Source: Pontibacter qinzhouensis (GTDB lineage: Bacteria > Bacteroidota > Bacteroidia > Cytophagales > Hymenobacteraceae). From it: a stretch of DNA of 64,000 nt. The position numbers and the translations under genes are program-made. This document shows, piece after piece, positions 44,396-53,306 of this stretch. The stretch lies in NCBI RefSeq assembly GCF_008017455.1, contig NZ_VRTY01000026.1, positions 1 to 64,000 of the forward strand. The letters run 5' to 3'. A model generated the notes under the pieces. The model ran no database searches, was not told where the DNA came from, and was given only the letters and a program-made list of their open reading frames with translations. How positions within the stretch are numbered: position 1 is the first letter of the stretch; each line of letters opens with the position of its first letter.

Positions 44396-45988
44396 ATGGA
44401 AGCCAGCACATTGGCCGCGGTGCCAAACGGGGTGTTTAGCGATTATGAGCTAAACCCTAAGTTCCTGGATGAGGTTTTCGACAACCACGGGAATATAAAT
44501 TACCATTATGAAAAAGTGCTGGCTCAGTTTGCCCAATACTTGCCTGAAAATTTTAAGGAGCTGAACGAACACGCCAAGCTCTCGTTCTTTAACCAGGGCG
44601 TTACATTTGCCGTGTACTCCGACAAAGCCAAAGGGGTGGAACGGATATTTCCCTTCGATCTTTTTCCGCGCATTATACCGGCAGAGGAGTGGGCACAGCT
44701 GGAAAAAGGCATACTGCAGCGCAACCTGGCCCTGAACCAGTTTATTTTCGACATCTACCACAAAAAGCAGATTCTGAAAGACGGTATTGTGCCGGCCGAG
44801 CTGATTTTTACCTCGAAGCACTACCTGAAGGCCATGATGGATGTAAACCCGGTTGGCGGCATTTACAACCACATTTCCGGCACCGACCTGATAAAGCACA
44901 GCGACGGCCAGTATTACGTGCTCGAAGACAACGTACGTACTCCCTCCGGCATCAGCTACGTGTTGTCGAACCGCGAAACCATGAAGCGCACGCTGTTCAG
45001 CCTGTTCCGGAAGTTTAACATACAGGCGGTGCAGGATTACCCGCAGCAGCTGCTGGCTACTATGCAAAGTGTGGCTCCAGAGGGTGTAGACATGCCTACC
45101 TGCGCGGTGCTTACGCCTGGCATGTACAACTCTGCCTATTTTGAGCATGCTTTTCTGGCCCTGAACATGGGCCTACCGCTCGTAGAGGGCCGCGACCTGT
45201 ATGTAGAGAAAAACTTTGTGTACATGAAAACCATTTACGGCCCGAAGCGCGTGGATGTGCTGTACCGGCGGATAGACGATGATTACCTGGACCCCTTGTC
45301 TTTTAACCCTGATTCGGTGCTGGGCATACCCGGCATTATGGGCGCTTACCGCGAAGGAAACATCAGTCTGCTCAATGCACCCGGTACAGGAGCCTCAGAC
45401 GATAAAGCAGTGTATAGCTATGTGCCTGCCATGATAAAATATTACCTCGGCGAAGAACCCATCCTGAACAACGTACACACCTACCGCTGCGAAATAGAGA
45501 GCGACTACAAATACGTGATGGAGAACATGGAGAAGCTGGTTATAAAACCTGTAGACGAAAGTGGTGGCTATGGCATACTGGTAGGTTGCAAGGCAACAAA
45601 GGAACAGATAAGCGAATTTAAGCAGATAATAACTGCCAACCGCCGGAAGTACATTGCCCAACCCACCATGGCCTTATCGACACACGCTACTTTTATAGAC
45701 GATGATAACCATTTCGAGCCTCGCCACATAGACCTCCGCACCTACTCGCTATTGGGCAAAGACAGGCAATTTGTTTTGAAAGGAGGCCTTTCGCGGGTGG
45801 CCCTGGTAAAAGGCAGCCTGGTCGTTAACTCCTCTCAGGGAGGTGGCTCCAAAGATACCTGGGTGCTCGATGACAACCCGACTTCACATCAGAATGGATC
45901 TTTTCAATCGCAGTCGCAGTCGCAAGGGGGACAGTCGCAATCGCAGTCGCAAGGGGGGCTGTCGCAGTCGCAAACACAAGGCGGGTAA
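44396..45988 (+). CDS. Circularly permuted ATP-grasp protein
   Basis: 530 residues. Family blocks include FNQGVTFAVYSDKAKGVERIFPFD, DIYHKKQILKDGIVPAELI (in pieces) and the core EDNVRTPSGISYVLSNRE near 180; later LVIKPVDESGGYGILVG and ARHIDLR-like PRHIDLRTYSL residues form the ATP site. These type 2 circularly permuted ATP-grasp proteins are predicted peptide ligases. The C-terminus ends in a Gln/Ser-rich tail of about 30 residues (SQSQSQGG units) that is not part of the family. It is the first gene of an ATP-grasp, alpha-E, transglutaminase cassette. Confidence 0.9.
   Translation: MEASTLAAVPNGVFSDYELNPKFLDEVFDNHGNINYHYEKVLAQFAQYLPENFKELNEHAKLSFFNQGVTFAVYSDKAKGVERIFPFDLFPRIIPAEEWAQLEKGILQRNLALNQFIFDIYHKKQILKDGIVPAELIFTSKHYLKAMMDVNPVGGIYNHISGTDLIKHSDGQYYVLEDNVRTPSGISYVLSNRETMKRTLFSLFRKFNIQAVQDYPQQLLATMQSVAPEGVDMPTCAVLTPGMYNSAYFEHAFLALNMGLPLVEGRDLYVEKNFVYMKTIYGPKRVDVLYRRIDDDYLDPLSFNPDSVLGIPGIMGAYREGNISLLNAPGTGASDDKAVYSYVPAMIKYYLGEEPILNNVHTYRCEIESDYKYVMENMEKLVIKPVDESGGYGILVGCKATKEQISEFKQIITANRRKYIAQPTMALSTHATFIDDDNHFEPRHIDLRTYSLLGKDRQFVLKGGLSRVALVKGSLVVNSSQGGGSKDTWVLDDNPTSHQNGSFQSQSQSQGGQSQSQSQGGLSQSQTQGG
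45905..45985 (+). repeat. Short tandem coding repeat (Ser-Gln tail)
   Basis: Units of CAGTCG/CAATCG hexamers broken by CAAGGGGG occur three times at the end of the ATP-grasp gene. This is a slippage-prone tract encoding (SQ)n-GG. Confidence 0.8.
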
Positions 45989-46015
45989 AGGCGTTTCAGT
46001 TGGCCCCGTTGTGTA

Positions 46016-46072
46016 CCCTTGACTCTTTTTAGCTGAATTTGCTTTGGAAGGCCTTTTTGATTCGAACAATTT
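46016..46072 (+). repeat. 57-bp dispersed repeat, copy 13
   Basis: CCCTTGAC, then CTTTGGAAGGCC, ending TTGATTCGAACAATTT. It lies inside the operon, between the ATP-grasp and alpha-E genes, so it must be transcribed. Confidence 0.85.
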
Positions 46073-46149
46073 AAGGCAAGTACTGCTGTGTGGCTGGCAA
46101 AAGGCTTGTTTTCAAAATTTCACTACATCTAACTTTTACAATAAACTAC

Positions 46150-47097
46150 ATGTTATCAAGAATAGGGAACAGTTTGTTCTGGATGGGACGTTACATTGAG
46201 CGCGCCGAACACATAGCCCGCTACACCAAAGTACAGTACGTATCGTCGTTGGATGCTCCGCTGGCCCAAAGCAAGGATTTTGTGCTGGAGTCTATTTTAA
46301 GTATGGCGGGCGTGTACTACAAATATTTTGGCCTGTACCCACAGCTCAACGAAGAAGATGTTATCAACTTTGTCACCCTCGAAGAAACAAATCCCTTCTC
46401 CATTCTTTCGTATATCAGCGGCATCCGGGAAAACGCCCGTGGCACCCGCGATTGTATCTCGCTGGAACTTTGGGAGGCCATTAACCAGTGTTACCACCGC
46501 GTTAACAGCTACTCCGCTGCCAGATTGCAGAGTGAGGGCGTTTTCAGAATTGCAAAACTGGTGGAAGAGAGTACATCTGTCATAAAAGGGTACATCGACA
46601 ACACCCTCATCCGAAATGAGGTCTGGATGCTGATCTCGCTGGGCATACACCTGGAGCGCGCCATTCAGGTATCGCTGATCCTGCTCACCAAGATCCGCGA
46701 CATCGACAAAATTGATAAGGAAAAGCTGGGCGGCCCCGTAGAAAACTACCAGTGGACGACCATGCTTAAGAGCGCTGAATCTTTTGACATGTTTAAACGT
46801 TACTATGCAGCCAACCCAAACCGAAGAAATACGCTGGAGTTTCTCATATTCAATCCGGCTTTCCCCAAGTCTATAAGCTTCAATCTTAACTATATTCACA
46901 AAAGTATTCGCGATATTGCGTTTCATGAAAAGAAAGAGGCCGGTTCCATAAATTTTATGGCAGGCAAAATGGCCAATTCTTTTAAGTACATGACCATTGA
47001 AGATACAGAAGGCGGTTTAACCGAGTTTTTGAACAAGACCCTGAAAGACTTGTACGACCTGGCCAATGTACTGGAGGAGAAGTATTTGAATTTTTAA
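46150..47097 (+). CDS. Alpha-E domain protein
   Basis: 315 residues from the ATG at 46150; an upstream in-frame start at 46090 would add a non-conserved leader overlapping intergenic DNA. It starts with the family hallmark MLSRIGNSLFWMGRYIERAEHIAR (quoted in part: MLSRIGNSLFWMGRYIERA). All-helical, with LEESTSVIKG-like and SLGIHLERAIQ segments. Alpha-E proteins always accompany this class of ATP-grasp and transglutaminase-like proteins; their role is not established. Second gene of the cassette. Confidence 0.9.
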   Translation: MLSRIGNSLFWMGRYIERAEHIARYTKVQYVSSLDAPLAQSKDFVLESILSMAGVYYKYFGLYPQLNEEDVINFVTLEETNPFSILSYISGIRENARGTRDCISLELWEAINQCYHRVNSYSAARLQSEGVFRIAKLVEESTSVIKGYIDNTLIRNEVWMLISLGIHLERAIQVSLILLTKIRDIDKIDKEKLGGPVENYQWTTMLKSAESFDMFKRYYAANPNRRNTLEFLIFNPAFPKSISFNLNYIHKSIRDIAFHEKKEAGSINFMAGKMANSFKYMTIEDTEGGLTEFLNKTLKDLYDLANVLEEKYLNF

Positions 47098-47122
47098 TTA
47101 CTGGTGCCGCTGGCATCTTAAC

Positions 47123-47995
47123 ATGACACGAGAATATCACATAAATTACCATACACAAAACACCTACGAGGCAAACGTGACCGAGGCGCTTTTTGCGCTG
47201 AATATCACGCCTTGTCAGGATGAGAACCAGCAGGTGCGGGATGTTACATTCCGAAACTCGCTGGGCGAAGAGGTTTTTCATACTCACAACCCGTTTGGCT
47301 TTAGCCTCACCTGCATACGATCGGTGAAGGCATTTACCAACTTTGAGTTCTGGATGAGCGCTGTAGTGGAAAAAACAATGCCAGACTTGCTGCCAAAGCA
47401 GGAGTTACCTGCCGATGCAGAGCAGGAGATGCTCCGAAACCCGGAGTTTTACATAGACCACCACCTTTACCTGGAGCTAAGCCGCTATACCCAGATAAAC
47501 CCTACCTTTACAAACAGGCTGCTGCACCTGCAGCCCGGGCAACCTGTGTACAGCTACCTGAGCCAGCTGAACACCTTTATTTACAACATGCTGGAGTTCG
47601 ACCCGGAGCCAACGCACGTGCATACGACTGTAGACGAAGTGCTGGATTTAGGACGGGGAGTTTGCCAGGATTACACACACCTGTTCCTCGGAATTGCCAG
47701 GCACAATAAAATTCCGTGCCGCTATGTGTCGGGTTACCTGAACCAGGGCAACTCCTTGGTAGGATCCGCTGCCATGCATGCCTGGGTAGAAGCTTTTGTG
47801 CCAGGTGCCGGCTGGGTTGGCTTCGACCCTACCAATAACCTGCTCGCCGACATTAACCACATAAAAGTAGCGCACGGCACCGACTACAACGACTGCAGCC
47901 CTATAAAAGGCATGCTCAAAACCAGCGGAGGTCACAAAACCAGCTTCGGCGTAAAAGTGGTTACCAATGTGCCGGAAATGCAGCAAGAGCAATAG
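47123..47995 (+). CDS. Transglutaminase-like cysteine peptidase
   Basis: 290 residues. The N-terminal beta-domain (Bact_transglu_N, about 1-130) is followed by the transglutaminase core with a complete triad: Cys181 in GRGVCQDYTH, His219 in AMHAWVEA and Asp235 in GFDPTNN. Members act as proteases or amidases, possibly removing or trimming the peptide made by the ATP-grasp partner (inference). It starts 25 bp after the alpha-E gene and ends before a hairpin terminator. Confidence 0.9.
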   Translation: MTREYHINYHTQNTYEANVTEALFALNITPCQDENQQVRDVTFRNSLGEEVFHTHNPFGFSLTCIRSVKAFTNFEFWMSAVVEKTMPDLLPKQELPADAEQEMLRNPEFYIDHHLYLELSRYTQINPTFTNRLLHLQPGQPVYSYLSQLNTFIYNMLEFDPEPTHVHTTVDEVLDLGRGVCQDYTHLFLGIARHNKIPCRYVSGYLNQGNSLVGSAAMHAWVEAFVPGAGWVGFDPTNNLLADINHIKVAHGTDYNDCSPIKGMLKTSGGHKTSFGVKVVTNVPEMQQEQ

Positions 47996-48013
47996 GAATT
48001 GTATAGTTCAGGG

Positions 48014-48057
48014 GTCCTGCCATGTGGTATTACGCCACAGGGCAGGACTTTTTTTTA
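48014..48057. terminator. Terminator of the ATP-grasp cassette
   Basis: GTCCTGCCATGTGG pairs with CCACAGGGCAGGAC (one mismatch), followed by T8. It also lies at the 3' end of the convergent DUF1206 gene. Confidence 0.9.
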
Positions 48058-48071
48058 ACAATAGATTCAGC

Positions 48072-48893
48072 TTAATCGCCTGCCGACCAGCCTTTTTCGA
48101 ACTTGTAGTAGATGGCATATATAAACATGAAGAGGCCGTAGCAAATGGTGCCGGTTGCCACCAGAAAAAACAGGCTGTCGCCAAAAAAGCCTCCACCTAA
48201 AAAATCGAACGCCGAATCGGTGTCACCCACTGCATCCGGATCTGATTTTAGGGCACCCTGAAGCATGAAGTAAGCCAGCACCAGCAAAATAATGCCGCGT
48301 GCAAAATAACCTGCCCAAGCCATGAGGTGCAGCAGGCGCTTCTGGTAAGGCTCCATATGGTCTATGTCGATGCGCATGCGGTAGTCGCCATTTATCACGT
48401 ACCAGAACTGCACCAAGCCTGCAGCTGCAGTTATAGCCCCCATACAACCTACCAGTATATTACCGCCCGGCCAGGCAAGCACCTGCGAAATAAGCAGTTG
48501 ACGTTCTTCTTCGCTGTTGCCACCGTTGCCCAGCAACACATCAATTGCCGAAAATGCAATAAACCCATAGCCTGCCCCACTTAACGCCACTCCTACCCGC
48601 TTCAGGATGCCTACCATATCGCTCCCGAACTCATACGGGTCTGTAATAGCTTCGAAAACCCGCCAGATGATGTAGCAGATCATGCCTAGCAGCACGATCC
48701 ATATGGCAATTTCTCCTATGGTATAGTCTAATAAAAAATCCATGATGCGTTCTTCATCAGCAGAAGGTTGCGCCAGCCTGAACAGGGACAGATTAGCCAG
48801 AACACCAATCAGCAAGTATACCAACCCAATGGAGAAACAGCCGAAGCGGGCCAGCTGATGAACTAACTTTCTGTATTTTTCGTCAACGGCCAT
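48072..48893 (-). CDS. DUF1206 integral membrane protein
   Basis: 273 residues with six hydrophobic helices arranged as three similar pairs, the typical triple-repeat layout of DUF1206 (near 18-38, 60-82, 100-122, 142-165, 190-213 and 236-260). Repeat hallmarks are LARFGCFSIGLVYLLIG, VGVALSGAGYGFIAFSA and MAWAGYFARGIILLVLA. Function unknown; it is often found in stress-related settings. Single gene, convergent with the transglutaminase gene. Confidence 0.85.
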   Translation of the reverse strand: MAVDEKYRKLVHQLARFGCFSIGLVYLLIGVLANLSLFRLAQPSADEERIMDFLLDYTIGEIAIWIVLLGMICYIIWRVFEAITDPYEFGSDMVGILKRVGVALSGAGYGFIAFSAIDVLLGNGGNSEEERQLLISQVLAWPGGNILVGCMGAITAAAGLVQFWYVINGDYRMRIDIDHMEPYQKRLLHLMAWAGYFARGIILLVLAYFMLQGALKSDPDAVGDTDSAFDFLGGGFFGDSLFFLVATGTICYGLFMFIYAIYYKFEKGWSAGD

Positions 48894-49027
48894 GTATGTA
48901 GGGCAAAAGTGTGGGTGTTTAAGCTGGATTGTTTTACTATAACAGAAGCAGGAGGTTCAATTTTTACCTGGTTGATGCCTTTGATAAACCAGTAAAAATG
49001 AATAAACAAGCTGGTGCAAAAACTAAA

Positions 49028-49055
49028 AAAGCCGCCCGGCAAAGCAGGCGGCTTT
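49028..49055. terminator. Intergenic hairpin terminator
   Basis: AAAGCCGCC and GGCGGCTTT form a 9-bp GC-rich stem with A and T tracts outside. It lies about 115 bp past the minus-strand stop of the alcohol dehydrogenase gene, so it probably ends that transcript. Confidence 0.75.
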
Positions 49056-49080
49056 CAGGTTAGCTTGCTACTAATCTTTA

Positions 49081-49137
49081 CCCTTGGCACCGAAACAGCT
49101 AAATTCCTTCGGAAGGGCGTATTTATTTAAATAATTT
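49081..49137 (+). repeat. 57-bp dispersed repeat, copy 14
   Basis: CCCTTGGC, then CCTTCGGAAGGGC, ending TTATTTAAATAATTT. It lies between the alcohol dehydrogenase stop codon and its terminator. Confidence 0.85.
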
Positions 49138-49168
49138 GTCCGGGAGTAGCATGGTATAAGGCCCACAC

Positions 49169-50332
49169 CTACAGACTCATCTCCAGAATCTTCTCTACAT
49201 CCTCCACCTGAATATCGGCTCGCTCGCCCAGGTTCCGCACCCCTCTCTTCTGAAAGCGTTCTACAATGGCGGTTATGGTCGCGCGATCTACGTCGTATTC
49301 ATGCAGGGTAGTGGCTATGTCGAGCGAGTTAAAGAATTTGACGGTGGCCTGAATGGCAGCCTCTATTCGCTCCTCCTCTGAGCCTTCCGTAATGTTCCAG
49401 ATGCGGGCACCGTACTGCAGCAGCTTCTCTTTTTTGGTTTCGCTTTTGTAACGCAGCAACGAGGGCAGCACAATAGCCAGTGTGCGGGCATGATCTATGC
49501 CGTGAAGCGCTGTAAGTTCGTGCCCGATCATGTGGGTGGCCCAGTCGGTGGGCACGCCGGCACTGAGCAGTCCGTTAAGCGCCATGGTAGCCGACCACAT
49601 AAAGTTACCCATCGCATTATAGTCTGATGGGTTTTGCATTACCTTCGGGCCTTCTTCAATCAACGTGAGCAGCACACCTTCGGCTATACGATCTTGCAGA
49701 GGCGCGTTTACCGGGTACGTCAGGTATTGCTCCATAACATGCGTAAAGGCATCAACAATACCGTTGCTGATCTGGCGTGGTGGCAGCGAGAAAGTGGTTT
49801 CGGGGTCGAGTACCGAAAATTTCGGGAAGGTGAACGGGCTGCCAAATGTCAGTTTCTCTTTTGTTGCCACCTTTGTAATAACTGCGCCCGAGTTCATTTC
49901 GGAGCCGGTGGCAGGCAGTGTAAGCACAGCTCCAAACGGGATGGCACCTTTTAGTTTTACGGCAGCTTTTTCAGCCAGAAACCTCCAGGGGTCTCCCTGG
50001 TCGAACACGACAGCGGCTGCTATAAACTTGGTACCATCCAGCACCGATCCCCCTCCTACTGATAAAATAAAGTCGATTTTCTCATTTTTAGCCAGTTCTA
50101 CAGCTTGCATCAGGGTTTCGTAATGCGGGTTTGGCTCAATTCCACCAAACTCAAAAACAGTGTGTTCTTTCAGGGCTTCCATCACCTGCTCGTATACACC
50201 GTTCTTTTTAATGCTGCCACCACCGTAGGTCATGAGCACACGTGCACCTGCAGGTACTTCCTTGGCTACTTCGGCTATGGTTCCTTTCCCGAAAATGATC
50301 TTTACGGGATTATAAAATTTAAAATTGTTCAT
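49169..50332 (-). CDS. yqhD: Iron-containing alcohol dehydrogenase, YqhD/BDH type
   Basis: 387 residues. The cofactor motif GGGSVLDGTK is near 94 and LPATGSEMNSGAVIT near 138. Metal ligands lie in DAFTHVMEQYLTYP near 192 and GHELTALHGIDHARTLA near 265-281. The sequence is closest to butanol dehydrogenase and YqhD, which use NADPH to reduce aldehydes and protect against reactive carbonyls. Symbol given by resemblance only. Single gene. Confidence 0.88.
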   Translation of the reverse strand: MNNFKFYNPVKIIFGKGTIAEVAKEVPAGARVLMTYGGGSIKKNGVYEQVMEALKEHTVFEFGGIEPNPHYETLMQAVELAKNEKIDFILSVGGGSVLDGTKFIAAAVVFDQGDPWRFLAEKAAVKLKGAIPFGAVLTLPATGSEMNSGAVITKVATKEKLTFGSPFTFPKFSVLDPETTFSLPPRQISNGIVDAFTHVMEQYLTYPVNAPLQDRIAEGVLLTLIEEGPKVMQNPSDYNAMGNFMWSATMALNGLLSAGVPTDWATHMIGHELTALHGIDHARTLAIVLPSLLRYKSETKKEKLLQYGARIWNITEGSEEERIEAAIQATVKFFNSLDIATTLHEYDVDRATITAIVERFQKRGVRNLGERADIQVEDVEKILEMSL

Positions 50333-50718
50333 GTTAATCAGATTTGTGATCTCTTGCTGTTCCAGTTCACAGCTACTCCTGCTACAACCGCTCTAAGTTC
50401 GAATTGTTATGTCCGGTCGCTTCCTATCCTAGCTAAGGCTACGGGTACAGCCATTGTCTATAGTCCTAGTAGCGCGAAAGTACCAGAAAAGGTTGTAGCG
50501 CCAATACATCTGAAATGGAATTTTAGTAGAAACAGCTAAGCCGATTTTTTGAAACGATAGTTTAAGCAGGCTCTTCTACGGAAATCGGTTTAAAAGGCAC
50601 TGGTTTAAATTATGCTAACGAAATTGCCTTCCAGAGAACTTTTTGCATGAAATCCTTCAAGGGTCTGAATACATCAGGAAAGTTCAGGGTCCTAAATTTC
50701 ATGAAAAGGACCTACCAT
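50333..50718. other. Intergenic region between alcohol dehydrogenase and aminotransferase genes
   Basis: Contains 57-bp repeat copy 15. The upstream part should carry the dehydrogenase promoter; I could not identify it. Confidence 0.5.
50607..50663 (-). repeat. 57-bp dispersed repeat, copy 15
   Basis: Reverse orientation: AAATTATGCTAACGAAATTG, CCTTCCAGAGAAC, ending TTCAAGGG; a moderately decayed copy. Confidence 0.7.
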
Positions 50719-50759
50719 AAAACAAGAGAGGCTCCTGGTGCAGGAGCCTCTCTTGTTTT
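50719..50759 (-). terminator. Terminator of the aminotransferase gene
   Basis: A perfect 19-bp stem (50719-50737, 50741-50759) with a 3-base loop, 16 bp after the minus-strand stop codon. Confidence 0.92.
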
Positions 50760-50775
50760 ATGTATAGTTGCAAGT

Positions 50776-52035
50776 TTAATTCATGTCGATGCCAACCTCC
50801 AACCCTTTAGGAAGATGAATGGTTTTAGAACCTTTGTAAGTCTCCAGGAACAGCGCCAGTTTATCCATGGTCTCGTTCAGCTCCTCTACAGTTGGCAGGT
50901 ACACCACCCTGAAATGGTCGGGTTTGCTCCAGTTAAAGCCACTGCCCTGCACCAACAGCATGCGCTGGTCAATCAGCAGGTCCAGGATAAACTGCTGATC
51001 GTCGAGAATGTTAAACTTCTTCACATCTATTTTCGGGAACATATAGAACGCCCCTTTTGGCTTTACGCAGGTAATGCCGGGTATCGAGGTCAGTTTGTCG
51101 TAGCACACATCGCGCTGGCGACGCAGCCTGCCTTTTGGTAACACCAAATCGTTTATGCTCTGGTAACCGCCCAAGGCAGTCTGGATAACGAACTGAGAAG
51201 GCGCATTGCTGCAAAGGCGCATGCTGGCCAGCGCGTTTAAACCTTCTATATAGGATTTGGCTATAGACTTTTTGCCACTGATAACGACCCAGCCAGCTCT
51301 GAAACCAGCTGCACGGTAGTTTTTAGATAAACCGCTGTAGGTCAGGAACAGCACATCATCAGAGAGAGCAGCTGTAGAGAAGTGAGCGGTATCGTCGTAG
51401 AGAATTTTGTCGTAGATCTCGTCTGAGAAGATAATGAGTTTATGCCGCTCCGCGATCTGCACAATTTTTTGCAGCACATCAGAAGGGTAAACGGTACCAG
51501 TCGGGTTGTTCGGGTTAATGATGACAATGCCCTTGGTACGGCTCGTAATCTTACGCTCCATATCTTCCAGGTCCGGGTACCAATCCGACTGCTCATCGCA
51601 GAGGTAGTGCACCGGTTTGCCACCAGAAAGCGTAACGGAGGCCGTCCAGAGCGGGTAGTCCGGAGAGGGTATCAGGATTTCGTCGCCGTTGTTGAGCAGG
51701 GCCTGCATCGACATCAGGATGAGTTCGCTCACACCATTGCCTATAATGATGTCGTCGATCTGCACATCACGCACCGATTTGCTTTGCATATAGTGCATAA
51801 CCGCTTTGCGGGCCGCGAAAAGGCCTTTCGAATCGGTGTACCCTTGCGCATTGCGCAGGTTCAGAATCATATCGTGTATGATTTCGTCTGGGGTATCAAA
51901 TCCAAAAGGCGCCGGGTTTCCAATGTTCAACTTCGTGATCTTGTACCCCTGGCGCTCAAGCTCTTGCGCTTTCTCAAATATGGGCCCACGTATTTCGTAA
52001 AATACGTTATCGAGCCGCGAACTCCGCTGTATCAT
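50776..52035 (-). CDS. Pyridoxal-phosphate aminotransferase, AlaA-like
   Basis: 419 residues from the ATG at 52033-52035, chosen because MIQRSSRLDNV is the usual start of the family; a frame with nine more residues exists. Fold type I motifs: NIGNPAPFGFDTP near 38, IINPNNPTGTVYP near 168, and the Schiff-base lysine in SGLSKNYRAAGFRAGW near 240. It resembles E. coli AlaA/YfbQ glutamate-pyruvate aminotransferases. It makes alanine from pyruvate and glutamate; the exact substrate is inferred. Confidence 0.9.
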   Translation of the reverse strand: MIQRSSRLDNVFYEIRGPIFEKAQELERQGYKITKLNIGNPAPFGFDTPDEIIHDMILNLRNAQGYTDSKGLFAARKAVMHYMQSKSVRDVQIDDIIIGNGVSELILMSMQALLNNGDEILIPSPDYPLWTASVTLSGGKPVHYLCDEQSDWYPDLEDMERKITSRTKGIVIINPNNPTGTVYPSDVLQKIVQIAERHKLIIFSDEIYDKILYDDTAHFSTAALSDDVLFLTYSGLSKNYRAAGFRAGWVVISGKKSIAKSYIEGLNALASMRLCSNAPSQFVIQTALGGYQSINDLVLPKGRLRRQRDVCYDKLTSIPGITCVKPKGAFYMFPKIDVKKFNILDDQQFILDLLIDQRMLLVQGSGFNWSKPDHFRVVYLPTVEELNETMDKLALFLETYKGSKTIHLPKGLEVGIDMN

Positions 52036-52416
52036 AAACTCAAATTTTCCAAAATTAAACATTTGGAATTCATTATAAAGAATTCAGGCCCGAAAATTTA
52101 AATTCAACCTGTTCTTCTTCAACATGATGGCCTTAGGTTTAAATTCCATTTAACGCAACTGTATTTCTAAAAGGCAATATATAACAGACTTTAAAAGTTG
52201 CCGCCCCCAGAAATACCCTTGGCAACTTTTCTCCCAAATTCCTTTGGAAGGCCTTTTTCATTCGAATAATTTGATTGCAAACGTTCTTATAAGACGCTAA
52301 AAGTACGGTGGGGCATTACCAGCAGGCAGCACTATTGCCATATTTTTTATATACTTGCAGCATGCGAGGCAGCAAAGCACCTGTTTCAGCAAGCAGTATC
52401 TTTCATTTCCGACACC
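52036..52416. other. Intergenic region between divergent genes
   Basis: About 380 bp; it holds 57-bp repeat copy 16. No convincing promoter motif was placed. Confidence 0.5.
52216..52272 (+). repeat. 57-bp dispersed repeat, copy 16
   Basis: CCCTTGGC, then CCTTTGGAAGGCC, ending TTTTCATTCGAATAATTT. This copy is close to the consensus. Confidence 0.9.
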
Positions 52417-53304
52417 TTGAATACAAACAGTACCTACTTCCGGCTTTCTCACAAGATTCTTGACGAGGCTTTTGCTCTCTCGCAGGCACCTGATAGTAAC
52501 CTATACCTGGCCATCAGCCAGAAATCGGTACGGCTAGGGGTTGTGGACCTGAAACGCAACAAGTTTGTGGTAATGGAAGACTATGAGCTGATAACTGTAT
52601 TCTCGGCCCAGCAGGTGGCGGAGCAACTGCTGCTAATTGCCAAAAGCAGCTCTATTTTGCAGCACCAGGGCTGGCGTAGCATCCGGGTAATGGTCAGCAA
52701 CCAGAACTTCACGCTGGTACCCGAAACGCTTTATGAGCCACAGCACCAGTCCGATTACCTGCGCCTGCACAGCGACCTCGACCCCGAACAAGACCAGGTA
52801 GTTGCTTACCGACATGCCGACCTGGAAGCGGTAAACATATTTTCGGTGCCTGCTGTTATTCAGAAAGCAGTAACCGCCATAGCCCAGAACCGCCCTGTAG
52901 TGTACCTGCACCAGACGAGCGCCCTTATCCGGTGCCTGTTGCACCAGACGGGCCGTAGCCGCGAGCGCCGCATGTACCTGTTTGTGGAGCAGCAACATGT
53001 TACCGTTTTGGTTATCAGCCAGAACGGCCTGGAGTTCTGCAATATTTTTCAGTACCAGAGTCCCGAAGATTTTATTTATTTCGTCATTTTTGTGATGCAG
53101 GAGCAAAAGCTGAACCCCGAAGCTGAAACGGTGACGGTTTTAGGCAAAATAACACACGATGCGGCGCTGTTCTCTATGTTACAAAAGTATGTGCGCCATG
53201 TAAAGTTTGGCAAGAAACCGGCCGATGTGGCCTACAGTTACAAATTCGATGATCTGTTTGAGCACCGCTATTTTGAGCTCTACAGCATTCACCTTTGCGA
53301 TTAG
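52417..53304 (+). CDS. DUF3822 family protein
   Basis: 295 residues with a TTG start at 52417; no ATG lies at a plausible place. The sequence (YLAISQKSVRLGVVDLKRNKF, then a second half with RMYLFVEQQHVTVLVISQNG) fits the actin-like two-lobe fold predicted for DUF3822, a Bacteroidota-specific family. It ends 2 bp before coaD, so they are co-transcribed. In many relatives rsmD sits between them; it is missing here. Confidence 0.8.
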   Translation: MNTNSTYFRLSHKILDEAFALSQAPDSNLYLAISQKSVRLGVVDLKRNKFVVMEDYELITVFSAQQVAEQLLLIAKSSSILQHQGWRSIRVMVSNQNFTLVPETLYEPQHQSDYLRLHSDLDPEQDQVVAYRHADLEAVNIFSVPAVIQKAVTAIAQNRPVVYLHQTSALIRCLLHQTGRSRERRMYLFVEQQHVTVLVISQNGLEFCNIFQYQSPEDFIYFVIFVMQEQKLNPEAETVTVLGKITHDAALFSMLQKYVRHVKFGKKPADVAYSYKFDDLFEHRYFELYSIHLCD

Positions 53305-53306
53305 AT

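Noticed and set aside
45905-45985. Possible prion-like or phase-variable role for the Ser-Gln tail
   Set aside because: The tract is short and nothing in the sequence shows switching; kept only as a note within the cassette finding.
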